Positions 42,499-55,790 of a DNA stretch of 64,000 nt are shown here, in pieces (position 1 is the stretch's first letter; each line of letters starts with the position of its first letter). The notes beneath the pieces are model-generated. The model saw only the letters and a program-made list of their open reading frames with translations, did not search any database and was not told where the DNA came from. This stretch comes from Drosophila pseudoobscura (lineage: Eukaryota > Arthropoda > Insecta > Diptera > Drosophilidae). The stretch spans positions 28,148,001-28,212,000 of the forward strand of contig NC_046679.1 in NCBI RefSeq assembly GCF_009870125.1. Reading direction: 5' to 3'. The position numbers and the translations under genes are program-made.

Positions 42499-43060
42499 AT
42501 TGGATTTTCTAGTATTATTTTTTTGTATTTTCTAGTATTTATCATTTATTTTCTAGTATTAGACACTCTCTAGTATTTGTTGTATTTTCTAGTATTTGTT
42601 GTTTTTTCTAGTATTTTTATTGTTTTTTCTAGTATTTTTATTGTTTTTTATAGTATTTTTATTGTTTTTTCTAGTATTTGTATTGTTTTTTCTAGTATTT
42701 TTATTGTTTTTTTTTAATATTTCCATTGCGTTTTCCAGAATATATCATGTATTTTCCAGTATTTGTATTTTCTTTTGTAGTATTTTAAAGTATTTTCAGT
42801 GTTTGTTAGTATTTTTAGTATTGCTAGTATTTTGTTTAGTATTTTGTTTAGTATTTTGTTTAGTATTTTTAGTGTTCCTAGTATTTTAAGTATTATTGGT
42901 ATTCTTTAATTATTTAGTATATTTGGTATTTTTTTGTATTATTTAGTATTTTTGGTTTTTTTGTATTATTTAGTATTTTTGGTAGTTTTGTATTATTTAG
43001 TATTTTGTTCTATCTTGTAGTATTTTAAAATATTTTTAATTTTTTTTTATTTTGTAGTAT
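42499..43060 (+). repeat. CTAGTATTTTTATTGTTTTT minisatellite (cluster 3)
   Basis: The clearest of the AGTATTT clusters. Units of TTTTTCTAGTATTTTTATTG recur in tandem at 42590-42720 and then shorten to TTTAGTATTTTG units. It makes a spurious Phe/Leu/Val-rich plus-strand frame. Confidence 0.85.
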
Positions 43061-43481
43061 TTAATATTTATATAGACGTTATATACATTATTTTATATCT
43101 GTTTATATTTCCTCTTCAGTCTCTCTTTGATTTCTCGATTATTTTTCTGCTATTTCTGCCATTTTCTAACCAAACCGGAAGCCGTGCGAAATCATCAGCA
43201 GGCACCCCAAAGTGAATGGCAATTGCTTTGCTTTTGCTCATTCTCATTCGCTTCTTTAACTGCTCTTCTGCTTTGTCTTCCTCTACTTCTTCTGCTTCTA
43301 CTTCTTGTGTGTTTAAGTTTCGCAATTAAAATGCCATTGAGGTGTATGCTTCGCTTCGTCTTTGCCTTTGCCTTTGCCATCGTCTTCGCCTTCGCCTTCG
43401 CCAGGGCCTGAAGTGTTGTGCTGCCAGTGGCCTTAATCATTTAATGAGCCAAACCCTTCCTCTCGAATCACAATTTTCCTA

Positions 43482-43520
<39 letters not shown>
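43482..43520. repeat. (TCTG)n microsatellite
   Basis: About ten consecutive TCTG units. Confidence 0.93.
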
Positions 43521-44384
43521 GCCCTCTCTCCTGCCCTGACACCCGGGACACTGAGCGCTTGACGAATGCGAGACAGAAACTGTCGACTGATTGGGTTTCT
43601 ACGCCTCTAATTGGGAGCGAGTTTAGATCGATAGCAGCTCACTTTGTGCGATAATTGCGCTCCACCTGCTCGATAATTGCGTTTCACCTTGCCGATAATT
43701 GCTGTTTTGGACACTAGGCAAGGGCTTGGCCCTGTCCTGTCCTGTCCATGTCCCTCAGTCCCTCAGTCCATGCAATGTCGTTGCACACTGGAGGCGGACG
43801 GACACATCAATAAAAGATGCAAACCAGAACAACGCCAAGTCAACGCCGCCTGCTCCCATTTCCCTTTCTCGTTCGCCGCTTTTCCCATTGCCATTTCCAC
43901 ATTTCCACATCCATTTCCTTCGTCTGCGTGTGCGGTGTGTGAAAAATGTAACAATAATTGAAATTTAATAGCCACGACGACAGCCCGCAAACCAAATGTC
44001 GTCAGCAGCAACGACAACGACAACGATGGAGACGATGGAGACGACGGAGGCGTCATCCAGCTGCAGCGCAAAAAAAAAAGTTGTGCTGTCGCCGGCGGCA
44101 CCGGCACCCGAGGTCCACCGTTGCCGGCCCCATCACCAGGACGCGGTTTTCTCTCCTCTGAATAAATGCATAAAGAACGCCCCAGAGAGACAGAGAGAGA
44201 GAGAGCGGCAGCCGGAAGAGTGGGAGAGAGAAAAGAGAGCAAAAAAAGTATTGCATTCACTTTTACTATTATATTCATAGGCGAAGCAAGTGGGGAGCCC
44301 TCTCTGGTGGGGGGCCAAAGGCAGGATCGACCAGGTGGATGCTCATCAATCGGGAAGGAATCTTGAATGAAAGGCAAACTTTTT

Positions 44385-44825
44385 TTTAGTACTTTTTAGT
44401 ATTTTTTTAGTATATATATTTAGTATATTCAGTTGCTGCAAACAATTATTTTTTTTTTTTAGTATTTTATACAAGTATTCAGTATTATTATCATTGAATA
44501 GTATTTGTATTTTGTCAAGTATTTGATTTTAGTATTTGCTAGCGTTTGGTTATAGTATTTGTAAATTTTTTTCCAGTATTTTGTTTTAGTATTTTCCAGT
44601 ATTTTGCGTTAGTATTTTCCAGTATTTTGTTTTAGTATTTTCCAGTATTTTGCCTTAATCTTTTATAGTATTTTTTTTATATTTTGTATAGTATTTTCTA
44701 TACTATTTTCTATAGTATTTGCTGTAGTATTTTCTACTACTTTTTATATGTTATTCTAATTGCTATTTTATATGTTTTAGATTTTTTTGTGGCATGTATT
44801 AGTATTTTTTCTAGTATTTTCTTGA
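44385..44825 (+). repeat. AGTATTTT motif cluster 4
   Basis: Includes near-identical TTTTCCAGTATTTTGTTTTAG units at 44570-44650. Confidence 0.75.
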
Positions 44826-44959
44826 ATTTTGTATATGCTAGTGTGGGCTCTCGCTTGCATAGGGGAAAAAAAGAAATATCTTACCACTCTTGAACTCTTT
44901 TATGCCTCCCCCCAAAAACCAGCACACCCCACTCTCGTACAGGGTATCAAAATACATAC

Positions 44960-45040
44960 GTTGGCTGCGCTGACGTTGATGTTGTTGTCACCATCTGCAT
45001 CTCCATCGCCAGCACCCGTTGGCGGTTCATAAAAAGGAGC
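44960..45040 (-). other. Orphan candidate exon on minus strand (81 bp)
   Basis: On the minus strand an 81-bp GC-richer segment sits between CTTTTATTTTCAG and GTATGT. It is open for all 27 codons in phase 0 (APFYEPPTGAGDGD.. ending NINVSAAN). No partner exon is recognised on that strand, so it may be chance, or a cassette exon of an antisense gene. Confidence 0.3.
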
Positions 45041-46559
45041 CTGAAAATAAAAGTGGGTCAAAAACTGTAAATGATATTTGTTCTACTTGGTTTTAAGATG
45101 TTACCCTGTGTATGTCCCGCTCCTCCCTTATACCCTGTATTATGTGGATGGGGTGGGAGATGGGGGAGAATGCATCTGAAACATTAAAATGTTCAAATGT
45201 ATTTCTTAAGGGAGTACAAAAAAGGTGTTAAATTCAACACGTTATTCTCACACACGACTCACAGAAAAGAGGTGGTCGATGAACTTTGTTGCAGATACAG
45301 ATACAGTGAGAGAGGGAGATACAGCTACAGATATGGAGATCAGAGGTTCCAGCCTCAGGTGGCAATTAGCATACGAGTGCCAAATGATCTTTAACCGGGG
45401 AAAAAAATGGGAGCGGAATGATCCAGAATTCGGACCAACGCAAATGTTTAGGTTGACTAACATTTAGATACAGTATCTAATGATAAATCCCCTGAGATTA
45501 TGACATCTGACTTGCGGTTTAAGCTCTCAAGATAACTGCCGCCCGACAAAAGTGGAAAAATTGCTACAAAAATTATAAAACAGATTAAAAGATAAGATTG
45601 AAAGGGTTTGGGGCTTAAAATATAAAGATTAAATAGATTTCTTTAATGTCTGAAGATAAAAGGAAAGCAAAAACCTGAAAAATATTTCAGAAATGTAACA
45701 AAAAAACCTGTTAAAATCATGAGATCCATTCTAAATTAGAATTCTAAACCAATTTATTCGCATTTCAGACACACAATCCCCCCGCCTTATACAGAAGAAG
45801 AACACGCTCTTAAATCAAAAGTTAACCATCAAAACCCATTAATACTTATGGGCAATCCAAAACGGGTTCTATAAGGAACAATATCGGTGTTTTGTACAGA
45901 TTTTTACGCTACAAAGAGTAGTAGAATTCTAAACAATTTAAGGGCACACATATTCCATATTCAAGAAGCAACAATTAGCATTCCGTAAAATTTTCCAGCT
46001 CATTAAAATTGATTGCTGTGTCAATTGTCGAATGCAAAACAGATTCCAATTGACAGTTTGTTGCCAGAGAGAACGAGAGAGAGGGATTTTTCAGAGGGAA
46101 AACTTGCTTTTATCCGCTAATTGCGGGCGTAAATTCTCCTAAATTCCCAGCCCAAGAAAATAGGGCTAAACAAATCGTGATTTCCTGTTTTGGGTTGGCC
46201 GCTGGCCGGCTGGCCTCTGGCCAAAACATCATCATCACGGCCCATAGAATGATGAGGTTAATGACTAACAGTACATTAACATCATTATCAGTGGGTTGTC
46301 TGCGATTCTAGGGCCTCTGGGATGCCAGACTGTGGCTCCTCTCCGGGCGCGGAGGGGAGCACATCTTCCATCCTTCGGCCTGAGGCTTCCTTTTTGATTA
46401 TATGCTCACAAAACCAAATAAAGTTAGACACAAAAATTTGAATGAAAGCTTAATTAGGGTTTGCTCAGCGAGGGTATAACGGGTATTGGCGAATCGAAGG
46501 TGAGGTTTGTGCAGTTTTCCGAGAAAATTAATAAACCTACTTTAAACTTTTCTTTTTGA

Positions 46560-46860
46560 GAAGATAAAAAATAGTAAAAATACTAAAAAATACTAGAAAA
46601 TACTAAAATACTAGAAAAATAGAATAACAAGAAAATTACTAAAATACTAGAAAATACTAAAAATACCAAAAATACCAAAAATATTAAAAAAATTCTATAA
46701 TAAGGCAAATATAATAGCTACTAAAACATACTAAAAATACAAAAAAACTAGAAAAATACTACAAATACTGAAAATGATATACTGGAAAATATAATACTAG
46801 ATACTAGAACATATAATAATATATACTTAAATAATAATACTTAAAAAATATTATACAATT
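46560..46860 (-). repeat. AGTATTT motif cluster 5 (inverted)
   Basis: A-rich AAAATACTAGAAAATACTAA units are the reverse complement of clusters 1-4; a smaller similar patch is at 47835-47960. Confidence 0.75.
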
Positions 46861-48003
46861 CCAAAAACTAAATAAAAGCATAAACACTTGAAAAAAATAA
46901 AAAAAGAAACAGTTCAATATACTTAAACTTCAAGAAGAGAATTTCACTTTCGACATGTCAAATTCTGGACGTTTTCCTTGCCTCTCGTTTTATGAAATCA
47001 TCAAATAATGACCCCGCCTCGACCCCCTCGAGCCGCGTCAAAAGGCTTGGGCACCGGCCCCAACCTATGGCCTTTCTCTGGGGGGAGGAACCTAAACGCG
47101 GACTTGGATTTGGAGAAGCTAGAGGATTGTGGAGGCTTTGGGGGAGGCCTGTCTGTCTGGTGCCTTGAGGTCTGGACTGTCAGTAAATCATATGAAAAAA
47201 AGTGGGTCGGGTTCATTTGGGGTTACGTTTTGCCGCTTAATTTATGCGGTTTTTCCTCCGTTGTTTATATTTCCCGCCTTTTGTTTTTCTTTATGATTTT
47301 TTGTTGCTGTTGTTGTTGTGATTTTCCAGCGGAAGTTTTTCTTTTGACTTAATTTAATTAATGAACTGATGATTGAGAGCCGGATTCAATGGTTTCAATG
47401 CACTTTTCAAAGGTTTTTTTTGATTGCAATTTATTATTAGAGGGGTCGGGTGGTCTTTTTTTATTGCCGATAAATCAATTGAAATTCCTTTATAATTTTA
47501 GTGTTTTGTCGTGCTTTTGTTTTCGTTTTCGTTTTCAATTTGCATATTTAATTTTTAAATGCAATCCAATTTAATTACATTTTTTTTCGCATTGCTACCT
47601 TTTTTTTTTGCATTCTTTTCAGATTCAGATTTTTCTCTTGAGCTTCGGGCAATTTCATGAATTAGCACAGATATTTCCACTGAAAAAAGCTAATTTTTAA
47701 TTTTTATACCTATTTTAAGTAATTATAAATTATGTTATTTTTTTTATTACTTGTTCTTAAAACATATTGAAACATATTTTTATGGAAAAAATGGAGAAAA
47801 GAGCGATTTGTAGGAAGTCAATTGGAAAAAAATAAAAATGAAAATACTAAAAAACATACTGAAGTAATACTACAAGCATACTGGAAATACTAAAAATTTA
47901 CTGAAATAGTACCTAAAAAATACTAGAAAATACCGAAACTAATTATTTAAAATTCTTTAAAACTAAAAAATAGTACAAAGAAATAATTTCTAATACAACA
48001 GAA

Positions 48004-48340
48004 ATAAAAATAAATATAAAAAATATATATATATAAAATATAAATATAAAAAATATCAATATAAAAAATATAAATATAAAAAATATAAATATAAAAAATA
48101 TAATTATAAAAAATATAAATATAAAAAATATAAATATAAAAAATATAAATATAAAAAATATAAATATAAAAAATATAAATATAAAAAATATAAATATAAA
48201 AAATATAAATATAAAAAATATAAATATAAAAATATATACATTTTTAGAAAAATAAATAAAAATATGATATATAAAAAAAATAAATAAAAATATGATATAT
48301 AAAAAAAATAAATAAAAATATGATATTTAAAAAAAAATAT
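48004..48340. repeat. 15-bp ATAAAAAATATAAAT array and adjacent array
   Basis: About fifteen nearly perfect 15-bp units (48004-48236), followed by three copies of a ~30-bp AAATAAATAAAAATATGATA-type unit. Confidence 0.92.
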
Positions 48341-49113
48341 ATATATAAATATATATGTATAAAAGAAAATAAAAATATAATAGAAATCCCAAATACTCCC
48401 CAAAAATATTCGGATATTTTTTTATATATATTTTTTGTTTGTTTATTAATAATTTATTTTTAATGTGAGGAAACATTGAGAAAATTCTAAGTTTTTTAAG
48501 ACAGAAACATATAAATATGTAGTTTATGGAATTTTTATTTTCTTTTATTATCATCCCAATTATTTTGTGTATTCACAACAAATGGCCGATGATTTTCCAA
48601 CCCCCAAAAGTCGCATCAGTAATTTCCAATTAAAAGAAAAAAACTAAACCGTTTCCATCAACACGCGTTCTATTAGGCAGGGGACACAGGCCATAATCTA
48701 TTTCCGAAGAAAATGCATTAAATTGATGTGGAAAATGCAATTAACTATCGATTTTTGATAAGAGTTTCAGATGGCCAGATCTTAGGGTCGAATCGAAGGG
48801 TCTGTCGTTGGAAATTAAGCAGTTTAATCATCGGACGAATACGAGTATATGGGATGTCAATGGGGAGTATTTTATGAGTACATCAGGGACAACCACCCCT
48901 GTCCCGAGGCCAAAGAAGGAGGATTGACCAGTGCTGCAGTGGAAAAGGTGACACAAAGAGTGGGCCAACCCCTGGGCCATGGCTCGCAAGATGAACGCGC
49001 GGGGGAGTGCCGACAATACGTGCGAAAAAAAGAAGAAAGAAAATCGAGGAAAAACTGTGGACAGCTGTGTGGCAAGCAATTGCTGGCTGCTGATGAAGAG
49101 GGTGCCACTTGCC

Positions 49114-49154
49114 ACTCCCCTGTGCCCACTCCCCTGTGCCCACTCCCCTGTGGA
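49114..49154 (+). repeat. 14-bp CCCACTCCCCTGTG repeat, three copies
   Basis: Three tandem units, the last running into GAAGCACC. Confidence 0.85.
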
Positions 49155-51409
49155 AGCACCAGCAAGGGACGGGACTCTCTCTCGCTCTCTCTCGACTGTT
49201 CTTGCAACGTGACTACCAGAAGTTCTGTCCTTTGTGCATTGTTCGGTTCACTTAGCCACGTGTTTTCCACTGTGGTTTTTCCAGAGCTAGACGAACCGCT
49301 GAACCACCCCCCCGCCCCCGAATAGAGACCGGATACACGCGCCCAGACAGCAAAAACCGGATGTAATTAAGGATTTTGCGTGTGCCCATTGCAAAAAAAA
49401 AATTGTTGTGCCCCCCCAAGTGTCGAGTGTCGAGGAAAAACACTTGGAAATAAACGTTGCCAGTGTTTGATTAGTCCGCAAAAGTAGAAGGACGGAGAAC
49501 AGGCATCCATCAGACCACTGAGAGTCCCTGTCTTAATTGCTTCTGTTTGGGAGGGTCTTGGGGGCGGAATATTTCGGGGTCTGGAATCTCTAGTAAATCA
49601 TGAAAATTTGTAGCTAATTATGTGGACGTTTGAAAGGTTTAGACGATGGCGAAAAGGTGCCCCCGAAAAAGAACCCCAACACAGAAACCAAATTAAAATT
49701 CCTCAAAGGCTGGGGGCTCCTCATTTCCTATGCGATCCCCAGCCAACGGCAAAGCCAGGGAAATTAATTTCGCACATAAAGGACCTACATATATTTCTTG
49801 TTCGGACAAACACCACAAAGAATCACAAAATCAAGTCACAAAAAATAATGAGAAACAGGAAATCCCAAAACCGAAAATCCCATAAAAATATGAGGATGAG
49901 GCGAAAGGAAGGATGGGCTAAATCCTGAAAATCTGGCAAATCCTTTTAGGCAGGGTCTAAAAAAAATGATAGCCTGAAGGAAATTTGAAAGGAGATGAAA
50001 AGGAAAACCAAGTATGGGGAATATTTACTAAGAATAATTTTGAATTTTATTTCCTGATTGATTTACATAGAAATGATCGAAATCCTTAATTGAAAATATC
50101 TAGATTGTTTTTTTTTTGAAGGAAAAACATGGAAATTCTATTAAAAACTGAATTTTTTCTTAAAGAAACATCGAAAAAAAATCCCTACAAATTTTTTTAT
50201 TTTCCTCAGGCACTTTCTCAAGTTTTTCCACCAAGTTTTTCTTAATTGAAGGCAAATAAAATGTGGAAAAATGGGAAGTTTTATTGACCACAGTCTTGTG
50301 GGCGCCACTAACAAGCCGCCCAAAGGAGGGCCTCCAGCAACCCTTCAACCCCTTATTGCCCCCTGCCCCTGCCCAAAAAAGGGCACAGATGACAGAATAT
50401 AAAAGTCCTAATAAAATAAAAATCAACAACATGCACATCATAAAATAAATAAAACTATGGAGGGGGACAACATCGACGCGTCTGGAATTTGAGAGACTTT
50501 TCTTAGGAGAGAAAACTTCCAAAGAAAGAGGGAGAGAAATAACTTTCTTCTTCAAAAAAAATTGGCATAATAAATGCGAGCCCAAAAAATTTTACCGAAA
50601 CCCAAAGAAAAGTTTCAGCGATCTATCAGAAGTATATAGAATATTCATCTATAAAGTATATTCATATATATACAAGTCTATATATCGTACATATGGTATT
50701 CCCCAAGTGGGGTACATCCTTGATGACGATGGGAACATTCAGCGAATATTAAACCAATAAAAAGGCATAGATTTACTCTTCAGGGGCTCCGCTTTTGGGG
50801 CGCTGCTGCTCCCCTTTTTGGCTTCGTTTCTACTCTTTCTGGCTCCCATCTTTGTCCTCCCTTTTGGGGCTTTAGAAACTCCCTTCTAGCTCTCCCTCCC
50901 CCCCACCTTTTTGTCTGTGGCTGTGGTGGTCCTCTGCTTTTTTTTGGCCCAGGAAAAAAAACTCATTTATTTGGCCTCATGATAACAATGACGATGACAA
51001 CAACAACAGCCACAGCCACATAAACAACAATAGAAGAAGCACCGAAGATGTCTGCTGTCAGCAGCAAGCCGCCCCCGAAGTCCAGGACCAGACTCAAAGC
51101 CATTCCCATAGCCGAGGGGCTTTTTTTTGGGGCCAATAAGCGATGCTCTGAGATGATACCCTGGGGGGTTTTTTTTTATAAGGATTTGCACTAGTCAAAG
51201 GAAATCAAAAGAGAGTTTCTTTATAGATACAATAGTTAAGGGTTTACGATGGAATTTGTTACCATACGAATTTTTTTAAATTATTATTTTTTTTTAATGA
51301 TTTTTTGAATTGAAATTATACAATAATTCATCCCTGAATCCTTGCCGATTCTTTATAGATTTTGCACTGGTTCTTCAGTGTTTCTTTAATGTTTTTTTAA
51401 AGGGTTTTT

Positions 51410-51580
51410 TTTTTTAGGGTTTCTTTAGGGATTCTTTAGGGATTCTTTATTGTTTCTTTATTGTTTCTTTATTGTTTCTTTAGGGATTCTTTAGGGATTC
51501 TTCAGTGACTCTTCAGTAACTCTTTAGTGACTCTTTAGTGACTCTTTAGTGACTCTTCAGTGGCGCTTTAGTGACTTTTC
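51410..51580 (+). repeat. 12-bp tandem array
   Basis: Units drift from TTTAGGGATTCT through TTTATTGTTTCT to TTTAGTGACTCT. The sequential change along the array suggests successive local expansions. Confidence 0.85.
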
Positions 51581-54500
51581 TGTGATTCTTTCCTGGTTCC
51601 TCATTGAATGATTCACTGATGCATCAGACATTTATCAAGTATTCATCACTGACTACGAATAAATACTAAACATATCAAAAGTTGAGCGCAAAATATCAAT
51701 GATTCATTACCGATTTGTAAAAGGTTTATTCACCGATTTCCTAACAGATTACTTCGCTGATACATCATAGACTTACCAAAGATATCAGGAGGGATTTAAG
51801 GCAAAATTTCAAGACAGATTTCATCCCAAATTCGCATTGACATCAAAAAGAGTTATATTTAAGAGATCTAACTATTTATTCTCTCAATTTTAATTAAGGT
51901 TTATTAAGCAGAGAAGTGCGATATTTAGCTATAGATGGTCTTTTATCTTCAAATCGAATACTTTTGCCGAAAAAAAACAGAAGTACCCAAAAAAGGGGAA
52001 AAAATGAAAGTTCTAATAACTATGAATAGTACAATTTATTAATTTTTTATCGATTAATAATAAATTATTATTCAACTAAAAACGATTTTTGATTGTTTTT
52101 TTTATACTGTTTACAATAAATTGTGGATTTTTTAAAGGAAGAAACTAAAAAAAAATAACAAAAAAAACTGCATGATAAATAAAATAATAGCCCCATCCCA
52201 ATGGGTACAAACCTAGTCGATCCCTCAATTAAATAATACGTTGTACTTCCTCCGCGCATTCGCCTACTTAATTTTGTTGTGTGGCAAACATTTAGCACAT
52301 CATTTGAAGGCTCACATATTCGCCGCTGAGTCAACAGCAGCAGCACGTTTTATGTACCCAAAGATAGATAAATATATACACAGATACGCGTAGATATATG
52401 TACTGTGTGTAGTCCTTTATTGGCAGACGATGTATGGTCATGTAATCATGATTTTAAGCAGCTTTAATATGATATTCCAGGCCACTCGAAGAAGCCCGAA
52501 AGGAGCCCAAAAAGTTGGCAGTCGCGCCTCTCCTTCGGGCATGAAATTTGTATTATTATGTCGAAAGTTTGTTCGCTTTTTTCCCCTCTTTTTTTTGGGG
52601 GAGAGCTCATGTTATTCGTAAAAGATGAACCGAACCGTTAGGTCCAAATAAGCTTCTTCCCTCAAACTCCCTTTTTGGGGGGCGGGGGAGGTGGCGGGGG
52701 CGGGGGCGTCCCATCGTAATGTCCAGCATTTAATCTTTCAGTATGGCGCGTCCCTTCGGATGGGCTTTGATTTTCTGGTCTCTGGGCTTTGGATTTCCTC
52801 TTGTTTTTATGCTCGTCAAAATGTGACAACAAATTGGCTTTTGACGTGCTTAATGAGCGGCATTTTCCCGGGCCAGGCCCCATCCTCCACTCCCCCACTG
52901 CCCCCCACTGCCTTTTGGCCCTTAGTTTTGCCCGCTTCCATGCCATTTGGCGCTCTCTCGCTGTTCGCTGAAAGTTTTTACGAGAACATTGCCATGTCCT
53001 TATCGCCGCATTAGCATGAGAGGCGCCTCCTGATGGTCCTTGCCCTGCGCCTCGTTCTGAAAGCTCGTCCCCCCCGCAGTGGAGGGGGATATTGGAATTG
53101 CTATTGCCATATGAAGTGCCAACTCTTTGGGGATAAGCTTTTGATGCTGCATTTTTTTGGGTTCATTTGGGAGGGAATTTGGGAGTTTATAGGGGGGCAA
53201 CCAGTGGATATTGGTTGAGTGGAATATTGAGATTGAGGGGTTTTTGGAAAGTGTGTTTTTAGCCGAAAGTATTTCAATCCAGAAGCAAAATTAGAGCTAT
53301 GCCCGAAAATGTATCGAAATGCAATCGAATTAAACGTTTAAAATGGGATTTGAAATGGGTATGAAACGGAAAGAAAGGGGTATGCAACGGGTTTGGAATG
53401 GATATGAAATGGGTATGAAAGGAAAACATGTCCGAATTTCGTTTAAATTGTGATTTTAATCGGCATAAAAGTAAAAATTTAAATCTCAAAATTGGTCAAA
53501 CTTCAGAGAAAAACTTTAAAATTTCAGAAAAAACTGTTGAAAATGTTATATTTTTCTATTTTTATTTTTTAAATTTTTTAAAATTTTTTAAAATTTTTTT
53601 AAATTTTTTTTAAATATTTTTAAATATTTTTAAAATTTTGTTTGTTAAATTTTTTTTTTAATTTTTAAAACGAAGTATTCACATCTGAAACAAAGTATAC
53701 CCTTGAATTAAAATATAAGATTATTCCATAAAACACATGATTTCAATATAAAATATATTTTAATTAAAAAATATATATATTTTTAAATTCATAATTTAAT
53801 CATAATTAAATTAAATCTCCCATGGTTTTTACAATTTAAAACAAATTATTGTTTAAATTAAAAAAAAATTAAAAAAAAAAACACATTCCATGCTTTTTAC
53901 AAATTCAAAACAAATTCTTGTTTAAATTAAAAAAAATTTTAAAAACACATTCCGTGCTTTTTAAAAATTCAAAACCGAAAAAATCCATTAAATTGTCATA
54001 AAATACTCCCTCCAGAAATCTTCATTTTACCCGCCCCCACAGTTTTGTATGTAATCCCCCCCGCCTTCGCTACAAAATCCCTCTAAAATCGTGAGCTTTC
54101 TGTTACGTTTCCTAAGCTCCTGCCCTGGCTACGCCTCCCCAGAAATCTGAAGTCCCTAAAAAGTCATCTTATCATATGACAACAATCGGGGGAAGGGGCA
54201 GGGGGATTGGGAAAACAACCTAATATTCAAAAAAAAAAAAAAAAAATTATGGCGCCATAGCACCATAAAACCATCATCAACAACAACAATCGGCAGAGAA
54301 AAAAAGAGAAGAAGGAGGAAGTAAAAGGAATACGGAGGACAAGTGCAGGGCAAACAATGAAAAAAAAAAACAAAGAAAAAATATAATAAACCTCAATGAA
54401 ATTTATTCAGTATTTATTTAGTTGTTTGTGTGCGTGTGTGTGTGTGTGTGTGACGAAAAGGGAATCAATTAATGATAAAATGTCAAGGTTTATGAGGCCT

Positions 54501-55144
54501 CCGTCAAGCGATCTTATCTGCAACTCCGCTGCCCCCAGCCCCCCCGCCCTCTCCTTTGCACCACTTCATGTTGTTTGTTTTATTTTTGTGGCTTTGCTTT
54601 TGATAAGCGTAACATTTAATTGCGTTTATTTTTTGGTTGTTGTGCCGCCCAATGCATATATAATTATTAATACTTGGAAACTATGGAGGGGGGTCGTGGA
54701 AGGGGGGGGCATGTTTCGATTGACATTTAACATGACATTCAAGGGGGGACCCTTTAGTGGACTGTGCCATAAATAATTGATGGAAACTAAATGGTGGACA
54801 CACTCCCCAACCCCAACCCCCGCCCCCTGCCCCGCCTTAGGACTCTCTGAGGATCTTTCCTGCTCATTCGAGCGCATTCACATGGAATAAAGTACACAAT
54901 TATTCGTTGGGAAAAAAGTCACCCCGCATAAAAGTCACTTTTTTCAAAAGGAAAGAAATTTCTTAGTGGTCGAAAAGTCAGGGGGGGGGGGGAGCAGTGG
55001 GTGGCAGAGCTGCAGGTGGAATTATGTTTAATCTTTGGTTGTGACCACAAGGCGAAAGAAATTACTGAAATATGAGAAAATGGAATGGAAAATGGAACAT
55101 GTAATGGAATGCGCGAGTAATCTTATTTATATATAAAATATATA

Positions 55145-55790
55145 ATTATACAATAATTTATTTCCTAGGAATTCAATTTATTTCCATTTAGTTTCACGGC
55201 ATTTTATTTATTTTCAAAGATTTTCAATGAGTTTAATTTTATTTTCAATGAATATGATTTTATTTTTGATGGAATTGAATTTTTTTCTATGCATTTATTT
55301 TATTTTTAAAGATTTAAATTTATTTTCATTGAATGTTATTTATTTTCAATGATTTTAATTTTTTTTTCAAATATTTTAGTTTTATTTTTTTAATGAATTT
55401 AATTTATTTTATATGAATTTAATTTACTTTCAGTGAATTTGATTTATTTTAAATTATTTTCATTTTTTTTAAATGAGTTTAATTTATTTTCTACGAATTT
55501 AAATAATTTTCCCTGCATTTTATTTAGTCTCTCGAAATTTTATTTATTTTCAAAGATTTTTAATGAACCTAATTTTATTTTTTATCAATCTAATTTATAT
55601 TGTATAATTTATTTAATCTACAACGAATGTTATTTTTAAAATGATTTTAACTTAATTTTCCATGAATATAATTTATTTTTTGAATGATTTTAATTTATTT
55701 ATAAATATTTTAATTTATTTCCCATAATTTTCAATTAATATTATTTATTTTTTCATTGAATTTAATTTATAGTTCAATGAAATATTGGAG
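55145..55790 (+). repeat. ~20-bp ATTTAATTTATTTTCAATGA degenerate array
   Basis: Long T-rich array with recurrent TTTATTTTCAATGAATTTAA-like units; no ORF of interest. Confidence 0.75.

Noticed and set aside
42596..42889. 97-residue plus-strand hydrophobic ORF
   Set aside because: Translation of the CTAGTATTTTTATTG minisatellite, not a membrane protein.
43763..44377. 204-residue minus-strand ORF
   Set aside because: No recognisable domain; composition follows GA/CT and GC-rich simple sequence, and no splice or start context supports it.
48104..48403. 99-residue minus-strand ORF of YLYFL repeats
   Set aside because: Direct consequence of the 15-bp AT array.
48849..49325. 158-residue plus-strand ORF
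   Set aside because: Overlapping ORFs in several frames over a GC-richer patch with a 14-bp repeat; no family resemblance.
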